Positions 1 through 7,167 of a DNA stretch of 44,850 bases are shown piece after piece. The notes beneath the pieces are model-generated. The model ran no database searches. It was given only the letters and a program-made list of their open reading frames with translations, and was not told where the DNA came from. The DNA is taken from positions 1 to 44,850 of the forward strand of contig JBHEOL010000172.1 of the NCBI GenBank assembly GCA_046261635.1. The letters are read 5' to 3'. Position 1 is the first letter of the stretch. Every line of letters begins with the position of its first letter. Source of the DNA: JBHEPS01 sp046261635. Lineage in GTDB: Bacteria; Acidobacteriota; Thermoanaerobaculia; Gp7-AA8. A program made the position numbers and the translations under genes.

Positions 1-984
1 GTTCGCCGGGCAAGGATTCTCGAGGCGGCGCGAGATATCGCCGCACGCGGTCTGACGGCCGTTCATGACGCAGGGGTGGATCAGGACACGATTCAGCTGA
101 TGAGGGAGCTGATCGATGCGCACCAACTCCCCATCCGCGTCTATGCGATGCTCTCCGACGATTCGGAACTGCTCGCTTACTGGTTCGGGCGCGGACCGCT
201 CATCGACTATGGGGACCATCTCACTGTTCGCTCGGTGAAACTGTACGCGGACGGTGCGCTGGGAAGCCGGGGGGCCGCGCTTCTGGCCCCGTATTCAGAC
301 GATCCAACGAACTCGGGACTGATGATCGCTTCGACCGAGCACATGACGAACCGGTCGCGGGCGGCCAGTGCGGCCGGGTTTCAGGTCGGTACGCATGCGA
401 TCGGCGATCGGGCCGTACGCAATGTGATCGACGCTTACGAGGCCGCGGCCATCGGGCCGGATCAGCGGTTCCGGATCGAGCACCTTCAGGTGGTCGCTCC
501 GGAGGATTTCTCACGTCTCTCCACCCTCGGAATCATCTCGGCGATGCAGCCGACCCACGCGACGTCGGACATGCCGTGGGCCGAGGATCGCCTCGGAGCC
601 GACCGCGTCCGCGGCGCTTATGCCTGGCGCACGGTTCTGGACGCCGGCAGCAGGCTCGCCCTCGGCTCCGATTTCCCCGTCGAACAGGTCGATCCGTTTC
701 TCGGAATCTATGCGGCGGTGACCCGGCAGGACCTCGAAGGATCCCCCGCAGGCGGATGGTTCGCCGACCAGCGGCTGACTCTCGAGGAGGCGATCCGCGG
801 ATTCACTCTCGATGCTGCGTTCGCGGCATTCGAGGAGGATCGCCGCGGCAGCATCGAGGTCGGGAAGTGGGCGGATCTCACGATCGTCGAGCCCGAGCCG
901 CGCGAAGGTGCCGCGAGACAGTTGCCTGAGACTCGGGTGCGCTACACGATCGTGAATGGACGCATCGTTCACCGGACCGAATGA
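1..984 (+). CDS. YtcJ-like amidohydrolase (family 3), 5'-truncated
   Basis: The reading frame is open from the first base, so the gene starts upstream of the window; the GTG at 76 lies inside the domain and is not the true start. The visible 327 residues are the C-terminal part of a metal-dependent amidohydrolase of the YtcJ/amidohydrolase-3 family. Visible family marks are GLTAVHDAG near the left edge, a metal-site GTHAIGDRAV, the late aspartate in LGSDFPVEQ, and the closing beta-sandwich segment GSIEVGKWADLTIV. Such enzymes hydrolyse amide or carbamate-like bonds; the substrate cannot be read from sequence. It converges on napH, with an imperfect terminator between the two genes. Family assignment is secure, physiological role is not. 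Confidence 0.88.
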   Translation, partial: VRRARILEAARDIAARGLTAVHDAGVDQDTIQLMRELIDAHQLPIRVYAMLSDDSELLAYWFGRGPLIDYGDHLTVRSVKLYADGALGSRGAALLAPYSDDPTNSGLMIASTEHMTNRSRAASAAGFQVGTHAIGDRAVRNVIDAYEAAAIGPDQRFRIEHLQVVAPEDFSRLSTLGIISAMQPTHATSDMPWAEDRLGADRVRGAYAWRTVLDAGSRLALGSDFPVEQVDPFLGIYAAVTRQDLEGSPAGGWFADQRLTLEEAIRGFTLDAAFAAFEEDRRGSIEVGKWADLTIVEPEPREGAARQLPETRVRYTIVNGRIVHRTE

Positions 985-1017
985 GCGTTACTCCTTTCGC
1001 TCGCAGCAGGCGCCCGT

Positions 1018-1050
1018 AGCCGCTTCTCCTTGCGGAGGCGGTTTCTTTTC
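1018..1050 (+). terminator. Imperfect intrinsic terminator after the amidohydrolase
   Basis: CCGC plus CTCC pair with GGAG plus GCGG across a TTGC loop, with a two-base TT bulge in the left arm. A TTTCTTTT tract follows on the plus strand. It lies 34 bases after the amidohydrolase stop, where a terminator is expected between convergent genes. Confidence 0.5.
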
Positions 1051-1072
1051 ACATCAGAGAAACGATGTGGGA

Positions 1073-1879
1073 TCAGCGGCCGAAACCGGGATGAAGCGCC
1101 GTTCCAGGACATCCTTCGACGCATACCATGCAGTTCGTGCAGCCGTCGAACCTCTTTATCTGACGTGGATCGAGCCCCCATGGACATCCCGCATGGCAGG
1201 CCGCGGGCGTTTCGTGAAGGCACCGCTCCACATCGTAGCGGATCAAAAGGGTCTTTCGGCTGCGGACCAGGTTCGCGAAGGTGCCGACCGGGCAAAGCGC
1301 CCGGCACCAGAGCCGCCGAGGCCCGACGAGCTCGAAGATCAGAAGCAGAAGCAGCAGTCCGCCGGTCGTCAGCGACAGGATCCGGAGATAGAGAATCTCG
1401 GCCGGAAGGGTCGTGATCAGGCGTGGAGCCGAGAGAATCGCGACGATCGGGATCCCCGAGAGGGCACCCAGGGCGAAGAGCACCCCGAGCAGAGTCGCCC
1501 TGGGCGCGCGCAGCTTGACCCACGGGCGACCGTGCCACGGTCGTGGACGAAGCTTCTGCTTCACCTTGTCGATCATTTCGGACAGCAACCCCCACGGGCA
1601 GACCCAGGAGCAGAACACGGGGCCGGCGACGAGCGCCATCACCACGATGGGGAGAAGGCCGACCAGAAGCGAAAGGACCAGCAGACGCCCGGCGAGGGCC
1701 GCGGAGAGCGCACCGGCCGGCTCGATGAGATCGATCGGGCCGATCCGGAGAGCCGCGAGCGTTCCGACGACCTGATGGTGCTCCGCCCGGTTCAAGAGTG
1801 GAATCGCGATGTAGAGGATCACGATCGAGATCTGCGCCAATCGGCGCCAGCGATTCCAGGAGACCTGGCGGGCCATCAC
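1073..1879 (-). CDS. napH: NapH-like membrane iron-sulfur quinol dehydrogenase subunit
   Basis: 268 residues. Hydrophobic membrane segments lie near residues 12-30 and 60-90, with further ones in the middle. Two CxxxCP loops (CSWVCPWG and CRALCPVG) are the NapH/polyferredoxin signature, and a C-terminal ferredoxin motif CTNCMVCVEGCP is complete. The preceding cysteine set (CLHETPAACHAGCP) lacks the usual CxxCxxC spacing, so one of the two expected 4Fe-4S clusters may be altered. NapH with NapG passes electrons from quinol toward periplasmic nitrate reductase. The start overlaps the napG stop by ATGA, so translation is coupled. It is the last gene of the nap block, as in the Desulfovibrio napCMADGH order. 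Confidence 0.88.
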   Translation of the reverse strand: MMARQVSWNRWRRLAQISIVILYIAIPLLNRAEHHQVVGTLAALRIGPIDLIEPAGALSAALAGRLLVLSLLVGLLPIVVMALVAGPVFCSWVCPWGLLSEMIDKVKQKLRPRPWHGRPWVKLRAPRATLLGVLFALGALSGIPIVAILSAPRLITTLPAEILYLRILSLTTGGLLLLLLIFELVGPRRLWCRALCPVGTFANLVRSRKTLLIRYDVERCLHETPAACHAGCPWGLDPRQIKRFDGCTNCMVCVEGCPGTALHPGFGR

Positions 1880-2385
1880 GCGATCTTTCCGGCTGGTCTG
1901 ATCACGATCGCGGGTCGCGAGGCGGGGCAGACCCGCTCACAGATTCCGCACCCGACGCATTGGTCGGTTACGTAGGGCTTGAGCTCGCCATTCTGGTAGA
2001 TCGCCTCGCCCTGCAGAGGACATTCGTCGACACACGTGCGGCAGAGAATCCCCTGGAAGGCATAGCAGGTCGACTCGTCGATGACGGCGATGCCCATGCG
2101 GACCGCCCGCTTGTCGGTGAGCGTGGGATCGAGCGCTCCCGACGGACATACCGGCGGGCACTGCATGCAGAGATAGCAGGGAATCTCCCTCGCGACCGCG
2201 TAGGGGGTCCCCATGTCTTTCTTATCCGGTCCCGCGGGTTTGAGCGTTCCGTAGGGACAGACTTCGATACAGCGGTTGCAGCGGATGCAGAGCGCCGTGA
2301 ACTGGTGCTCGGGCTTTGCTCCGGGCGGGCGCAGGGGCGCCGGACCGAGAAAATCGCGAAGCCACCCGAAGCGGGACCTAGTCAT
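1876..2385 (-). CDS. napG: NapG/MauM-type ferredoxin without a visible Tat signal
   Basis: 169 residues with four 4Fe-4S motifs in order: CIRCNRCIEVCP, CYLCMQCPPVCP, a longer-spaced third set ending CRTCVDECP, and CVGCGICERVCP. This four-cluster pattern is that of NapG. Classical NapG begins with a twin-arginine signal. Here the N-terminus is short and polar, reaching the first cysteine at about residue 33 with no hydrophobic stretch. The start is fixed by an ATGA overlap with napD, so a longer start is unlikely. The protein may therefore stay in the cytoplasm or be exported with a partner. It would relay electrons between NapH and the nitrate reductase system. Confidence 0.85.
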   Translation of the reverse strand: MTRSRFGWLRDFLGPAPLRPPGAKPEHQFTALCIRCNRCIEVCPYGTLKPAGPDKKDMGTPYAVAREIPCYLCMQCPPVCPSGALDPTLTDKRAVRMGIAVIDESTCYAFQGILCRTCVDECPLQGEAIYQNGELKPYVTDQCVGCGICERVCPASRPAIVIRPAGKIA

Positions 2386-2618
2386 TCCTCGTCGTCTCCG
2401 ACGAAGGTCGGGAACACGCCGACGATCGCTTCTTCCGAGGCGAGGAGCTCTTCGGCCAGCCCTTCGAGCGCCTCGCCGGTCTCTCCAGTCCAGACGGCGG
2501 CGATCCTCCGGTCTCCGTCGCCCCCCTTCAGTTGCAGCCCTTCAACACGTGCCAGCCGTGCAGCGACCGCGGGCTCCGAACCAGGCAGTGTTTCGATGAT
2601 GACTCCGGCGACGATCAT
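2382..2618 (-). CDS. napD: NapD-family Tat proofreading chaperone for NapA
   Basis: 78 residues with the ferredoxin-like alpha-beta pattern of NapD: an N-terminal strand VAGVIIETLPG, an AVAARLARVEGL helix, and a C-terminal EEAIVGVFPTF strand. NapD binds the twin-arginine signal of NapA in the cytoplasm until its molybdenum cofactor is inserted. Size and position directly after napA and before napG agree. An AAAGGAC SD lies close before the ATG. The gene is separated from napA by a strong hairpin, so its expression may differ from that of napA. Confidence 0.88.
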   Translation of the reverse strand: MIVAGVIIETLPGSEPAVAARLARVEGLQLKGGDGDRRIAAVWTGETGEALEGLAEELLASEEAIVGVFPTFVGDDEE

Positions 2619-2654
2619 GATGTCCTTTCTAATGCCGGGAGATCCCCGGCCGGA

Positions 2655-2685
2655 GTGGCCCGCGCCCCAGCGGAGCGCGGGCCAC
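2655..2685. other. 11-bp perfect intercistronic hairpin between napA and napD
   Basis: GTGGCCCGCGC (2655-2665) pairs perfectly with GCGCGGGCCAC (2675-2685) around a 9-base loop, just after the napA stop. There is no T run, so it is not a classical terminator. It could stabilise the 3' end of the napA message or lower expression of napDGH relative to napA. Confidence 0.6.
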
Positions 2686-2694
2686 CAGGTGAAC

Positions 2695-4956
2695 TCAGAC
2701 TTTCGTTACCTTCACCGCGCAGATCTTGAACTCGGGCTGCTTGGATCCGGGGTCGACGGCGTCGATCGTCATGATGTTGCACATGTGATCGGCGTCGTGC
2801 ATGTGGATGTACACGAGTCCCTTCGAGGAGGAGTCCGCAATCTTTGCGCGGAACACCTCGGACCCGCGCCGCGAGGAGACCCGGACCCTGTCGCCGGTCT
2901 TCACGCCCAGCTTCTTCGCATCGGCAGGGTTGATCTCGGCCATCGACTCATAGTTCGCGTGAACGAGCTCCTTGCAGTTCCTCGTCATCGTGGAGGTATG
3001 CCAGTGCTCGATGTTTCTCCCGGTCGTGTAATAGAACGGGTACTCGGCGTCGGGGACCTCCTCCGGCGGCCTCTGAGGACGCAGCCAGACGACCGCCTTA
3101 TTGTCGGGCCGGCCGTAGAACTGGATCCTGTGCGGCCAGCTCGCCGAAACGAGGGGATCTTCTCCTTTGACGTAGCGCAGAGTGGTTCCCGGATGCCCTT
3201 CGGTCGGCAGCGGCCAGATCAGACCGGGCTCCTTGCGCAACCGCTCGCGGGTCATCCCGCTGAAATCGTACGCGGTGCCCTTGGCGAGGGTCAGGATCTC
3301 CGTCCAGATCTCGCTCGTGTTCCTGAACGGGAGCAGTTTGCCGTGCCCGAGGCGCTTCGCCAGATCGCAAAGAATGGCGAAGTCAGGCCGCGCTTCGCCC
3401 GGAGGCGGCGTTGCCTGCTCCATCAGCTGATACCGGCGCTCGGCGCAGCCGTAGACTCCTTCCTTCTCGACCCAGAGAGCTGCCGGAAGAACGACATCTG
3501 CGAGCTCCGTGGTCCGGGTGGGGTGGTAGCTGTCGGCGACAACGACGAACGAGTCGTCCTTCTGCATCGCCTTCCGATAACGGTTCACATTCGGCAGCGA
3601 CTGTCCCGGATTCGTGCACATGATGTAGAGGCACTTGATCTTTCCCTCTTCCAGTGCGCGGAACATGTCGATGGTGGCCAGGCCAGGCTTCGGCGCCAGC
3701 GTGCCCGCCGGGATCTTCCAGAGCGCCTCTATCTCGGCGCGGTGTTTTTCATTGGCAACCAGCCGGCCGTAGGGAAGAAGGTGGGATAAGGCTCCACCGT
3801 CCCGCACGCCACCGCAGGCGTTCGGCTGTCCCGTGAGCGAGAAGGGCGTGTTGCCCGGAGTCCCGATCTTCCCGGTGATGAGATGGAGGTTGTGAACGAG
3901 GTTGTTCGCCCACACGCCCTTGGTGCGCTGATTCAGCCCCATGCACCACATCGACATGGAGGCTTTCCCCTTCGCACCAAACCACCGGGCGGCGGTGATG
4001 ATGTCCTCGGGCTTGCAATCGGCGATGGCTGCTGCTTTCTCCGGCGTGTAGTCCTGGAGCATTGCGACGTAGTCGGCCCAGCTCTTGTTCGCCTCGGCAC
4101 CCTCTCCGAAGATCAGATGCGTCTTGATGAACTCCTCGTCGATCATCTTCTCGTTCACCAGGACCCAGGCCATCGCGTTGAGAATCGCGAGATCGGTTCC
4201 GGGCTTGAATGAGAGATGAAGATCTGCGATGCGAGCGGTCGGGGTCTTCCGAGGGTCGATGACGATGACCTTCGTCCCGGGCTTCGAGTTCTTCCGCTTC
4301 ACGATTCGCTGGAAAAGGATCGGATGTGCTTCCGCCGCATTCGACCCGATGAGAAAGATGACATCGGCGTGATCGATGTCCTCGTAGGTTCCCATCGGCT
4401 CGTCTTTGCCGAAGGTCGTCATGTAGCCGCCGACGGCAGAAGCCATGCAGAGCCGCGGGTTTCCTTCGACGTTGTTGGTGCGGATTCCGGCCTTGAAGAG
4501 CTTGTTCGCGCAGTACGTCTCCTCGGTCAGCCCCTGGCCGGAGCCGTAAAACCCGACCGAATCGGGGCCGTACTGATCGATCGACCTCTTGAATTTCGAA
4601 GCGACCAGAGTCATCGCTTCGTCCCAGCTCGCCTTGACGAGCTTGCCATTCTTGCGGATGAGGGGGTGGGTCAGGCGATCTTTACCGGTGAGAATCTGGG
4701 GAAGAAGGAAACCCTTCAGGCAGAGGAAGCCCTGGTTGTGGTTCTCCTTGTCCCCCTTGACGGCGAAGACCTTGCCGTCCTTGACTCCCGCATAGAGCCC
4801 GCACCCGGTGCCGCAGTAGCGGCACACGGTCTTGACCCATTTTTCGCCGCCGGGCTGAGCGGCAAAGGCCTCGGCGGTGAAACGAAAATCGCCGAGAGCA
4901 GCGAGTGCGCTCGCTGCCGCCGCAGACTCGAGAAGTGTGCGTCTGGTGATGGTCAT
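2695..4956 (-). CDS. napA: Periplasmic nitrate reductase catalytic subunit, monomeric NapA type
   Basis: 753 residues of the DMSO-reductase superfamily. A twin-arginine signal (TRRTLLESA) covers about residues 1-33. The 4Fe-4S cysteines are C45, C48, C52 and C79, followed by K81, the lysine that bridges cluster and pterin in this family. The molybdenum-ligand cysteine is C170 in RLCMASAVGGYM. The C-terminal pterin-binding segment includes TTGRNIEHWHTSTMTRN. NapA reduces nitrate to nitrite in the periplasm with a Mo-bis-MGD cofactor. The short length and the absence of napB fit the monomeric Desulfovibrio-type enzyme. An AGGAGGTGA SD precedes the ATG, which overlaps the tetraheme gene's stop as ATGA. 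A related exported molybdo-oxidoreductase is possible, but napD, napG and napH alongside support NapA. Confidence 0.93.
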   Translation of the reverse strand: MTITRRTLLESAAAASALAALGDFRFTAEAFAAQPGGEKWVKTVCRYCGTGCGLYAGVKDGKVFAVKGDKENHNQGFLCLKGFLLPQILTGKDRLTHPLIRKNGKLVKASWDEAMTLVASKFKRSIDQYGPDSVGFYGSGQGLTEETYCANKLFKAGIRTNNVEGNPRLCMASAVGGYMTTFGKDEPMGTYEDIDHADVIFLIGSNAAEAHPILFQRIVKRKNSKPGTKVIVIDPRKTPTARIADLHLSFKPGTDLAILNAMAWVLVNEKMIDEEFIKTHLIFGEGAEANKSWADYVAMLQDYTPEKAAAIADCKPEDIITAARWFGAKGKASMSMWCMGLNQRTKGVWANNLVHNLHLITGKIGTPGNTPFSLTGQPNACGGVRDGGALSHLLPYGRLVANEKHRAEIEALWKIPAGTLAPKPGLATIDMFRALEEGKIKCLYIMCTNPGQSLPNVNRYRKAMQKDDSFVVVADSYHPTRTTELADVVLPAALWVEKEGVYGCAERRYQLMEQATPPPGEARPDFAILCDLAKRLGHGKLLPFRNTSEIWTEILTLAKGTAYDFSGMTRERLRKEPGLIWPLPTEGHPGTTLRYVKGEDPLVSASWPHRIQFYGRPDNKAVVWLRPQRPPEEVPDAEYPFYYTTGRNIEHWHTSTMTRNCKELVHANYESMAEINPADAKKLGVKTGDRVRVSSRRGSEVFRAKIADSSSKGLVYIHMHDADHMCNIMTIDAVDPGSKQPEFKICAVKVTKV

Positions 4957-5360
4957 TGGTCACCTCCTGCCGGAGTCCAGTGAGGATTCAGAGCATGCGC
5001 CGAGTGGCACGAGAAGCAGCTCTTCTCCTTCATCTTCGGATGCTCCATGGTCGCGACCTGCTGCGGGTGGCATCCGAGGCACCGCTCCGGTGTTGGCTCG
5101 ATGGTGAAATCTTCGCCCGTGGAGCCGTGGCAGACGAAGCAGAGAACGTTGTTCATTCCATGCGGGCCGGCGTACCAGGCCTGCACGACTTCCGGGTGGA
5201 TGTCGGCGTGGCAGTCGGCGCACGCGATCGTCTCGTCGACTTCCGGATGCTCGACTTTCGCAGGCGCCTTGGTGTCTGCCAACTCCGCCCAGGAGGCCGA
5301 AACACCGAGCCCCCAGAGAAGCGCAGCCGCCATGAGCAGCACGAACAGTTTCGATTTCAT
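4953..5360 (-). CDS. napM: Periplasmic tetraheme cytochrome c (NapM-like)
   Basis: 135 residues. A signal peptide of about 25 residues ends near ASWAE. Four CxxCH heme sites follow at C47-H51, C74-H78, C94-H98 and C115-H119, so about one heme per 27 residues. The gene lies immediately upstream of napA and is translationally coupled to it. This is where napM sits in the Desulfovibrio napCMADGH operon, so a NapM-like role as electron donor or shuttle for NapA is inferred. It does not resemble NapB, which has two hemes. It could equally link the octaheme cytochrome, the bc complex and NapA. The symbol rests on gene order and heme number. Confidence 0.75.
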   Translation of the reverse strand: MKSKLFVLLMAAALLWGLGVSASWAELADTKAPAKVEHPEVDETIACADCHADIHPEVVQAWYAGPHGMNNVLCFVCHGSTGEDFTIEPTPERCLGCHPQQVATMEHPKMKEKSCFSCHSAHALNPHWTPAGGDQ

Positions 5361-5381
5361 AGCTTCCTCGTTTCTTCGTGT

Positions 5382-5417
5382 GGGAGGGCACCCTCCCGGC
5401 GGAGGGCACCCTCCCGG
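5382..5417. repeat. Two tandem self-complementary 17-base repeats between porin and tetraheme genes
   Basis: The unit GGAGGGCACCCTCCCGG occurs at 5383-5399 and again at 5401-5417, one base apart. Each unit folds on itself (GGAGGG or GGGAGGG with CCCTCC or CCCTCCC around CA), giving two adjacent small hairpins. There is no T tract. They sit between the stop of the beta-barrel gene and the tetraheme leader, so they may process or stabilise the operon message. Confidence 0.65.
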
Positions 5418-5425
5418 TGTCGAGA

Positions 5426-6997
5426 TCAGCCGCCGATCTTCAGTCCGCCGTAGTTGAACCGGAGGGTGGTCCGGAGCTCCCAGGCTGAGTCGTCATACAG
5501 CGCAGTTCCATTGATGAGGTACCCGGCAGCATCTCCGGGGAAGAAGACTCCGCCCCGGAGGGTCCAGATCAGGTTCTTCATCACGTTCCAGTCGAGCATG
5601 AAATCGACCTCGGAACCGAGATCGTCGGAGCTTGCCGCCCCGAACTCTCCCGGATCGATCGCTCCGTTGCCGTTGACGTCACTCCACGGACGCAGCGGTT
5701 CGGTCGCCTTCATGACCGTTCCCGAGAGGAACAGCTTCCACTGCGGGCGGATGGGGAAGGAGGCGTTGAGCTGCAGGAGCGTCGTGTTCTCGAACTCGCG
5801 ATAGCCGCGGGAGCCGGGCGATCCGAGGCCCTGGGGCGTGATCCCTTCCTCATCGGGCATGATCGAGTCTTCCCAGACCTCGTTCACGTAGAAGAAGCCG
5901 TTCGTGCGGATCTTGTTGATGTTGCCGTCGCCCGACATCGGGTCGTCGTCGCCGGATCCCATGCCGAAGACTGCTCCAACCGTCGCCTTGCCGACCGGCA
6001 TCTTCGCGTCGAGGTAGAGGTTGTATCCGGTCAGATCGCCGTTGTTGACGTCGAGGAGCTGATTGGGACCCGAGTTGACGTTCGGGACATCGTCGCTGCC
6101 GGTCAGGTAGTCGACTTCACCCTTGAGAGCGACTTTGCCGGCCTTTCCGGCGAACGCGAATCCGAGCGCGGTGACCTGGCTCAGGTTCGGGCGGAAGCGG
6201 GCGTTGAAGTACTGCAGCTCGTTCGGAGCGTAGGTGCGGCCGTCAATGTCCCCGCGGTCTCTGTAATAGGCAATGAAGGGATTGAGATTGAAGTTGCCGC
6301 GCTTGCCGGCGAAGTTGACGTAGAACAGATCAGAATCCTCTCCGCTGACTCCACCCGGGGCGACGTCGTCGGTGAGCGAGTCCGCGCCCTCGTACATCTT
6401 CGTCCAGTCGAAGGTCGTGACCCAGTTCCCGTACTTGCGCGAAACCTGAACTCCATCCCCGTCCTGGTCGAGGACGAGAAGGTTACCGAGCTTGTTCCCC
6501 ATGCGGCCGACGCGGAAGGTCGTCCCTGCGATCTGCTCGGGAGAGAACTCGACGTATGCCCAGTCGACGTGCATCAGGAAGTTCGTTTCCTTGTTGTTGA
6601 ACAGATTCGAGAAGCCGGGACGGTCATTGTCCCGCTGCTCGTTGTCGAGGCCGAAGATGGACTGGGCAATGTCGATCCGCACGACGCCTTTCAGGTTCGG
6701 CCCATAGCTGAGCTCGGGTTGAATCCTGAAGAGCTGGATCATGTACGCGTCGTGATCGGTGACGAGTCCGGGCGCGTCCTTGCCGAGAAAGAAGTTGTTC
6801 TGTGTATAGCCGTTGAACTCGTAGAAGCCGCCGAGGGTGAGCGCCAGCTTCGGATCGGGCGCGGGCGTCTTAGGCTGTCCCTCGGGGGCAAGCGGGGGGG
6901 TCTGGGGTGGCGGCGGGGTCGTCTGGGCGAACCCGGCGGCCGCGATCATCAGCGCGATCGCTGCGATCGCGATCCAACGGGGAAACTGCGTGTTCAT
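5426..6997 (-). CDS. Outer-membrane beta-barrel (porin-like) protein in the nitrate cluster
   Basis: 523 residues from the ATG at 6997, chosen because an AAAAGGAGAG SD precedes it and a signal peptide begins there (IAAIALMIAAAGFAQ). An in-frame upstream extension to 7171 lacks both. After the signal comes a proline-rich linker of about 25 residues. The body alternates aromatic and polar residues in strand-like segments, with acidic loops containing short Asp/Asn/Gly runs. The pattern is that of a porin-like or alginate-export-like barrel. Family membership cannot be fixed by eye. Its place between octaheme and tetraheme cytochrome genes suggests passage of nitrate, nitrite or another small ion, or an outer-membrane electron conduit. 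Both ideas are inference. The C-terminus does not end in phenylalanine. Confidence 0.7.
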   Translation of the reverse strand: MNTQFPRWIAIAAIALMIAAAGFAQTTPPPPQTPPLAPEGQPKTPAPDPKLALTLGGFYEFNGYTQNNFFLGKDAPGLVTDHDAYMIQLFRIQPELSYGPNLKGVVRIDIAQSIFGLDNEQRDNDRPGFSNLFNNKETNFLMHVDWAYVEFSPEQIAGTTFRVGRMGNKLGNLLVLDQDGDGVQVSRKYGNWVTTFDWTKMYEGADSLTDDVAPGGVSGEDSDLFYVNFAGKRGNFNLNPFIAYYRDRGDIDGRTYAPNELQYFNARFRPNLSQVTALGFAFAGKAGKVALKGEVDYLTGSDDVPNVNSGPNQLLDVNNGDLTGYNLYLDAKMPVGKATVGAVFGMGSGDDDPMSGDGNINKIRTNGFFYVNEVWEDSIMPDEEGITPQGLGSPGSRGYREFENTTLLQLNASFPIRPQWKLFLSGTVMKATEPLRPWSDVNGNGAIDPGEFGAASSDDLGSEVDFMLDWNVMKNLIWTLRGGVFFPGDAAGYLINGTALYDDSAWELRTTLRFNYGGLKIGG

Positions 6998-7167
6998 TCC
7001 TCTCTCCTTTTCCTTGAAGCCCCTTCTGCATGGCTGGTCAGGTTGACGCTGGGACCGAGGGTCCGGGCGTCGCATGAACCCATCAATCATGGGGTCGACG
7101 TGATCATCACGAGGTGGCGCCAGCCACTCGGCAACGGGGACTGATCGCACCCCGGTCAGGGTCAAGC

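Noticed and set aside
1798..3789. 663-residue plus-strand ORF over napH-napA
   Set aside because: Antisense to cysteine-motif-rich nap genes; composition is not protein-like.
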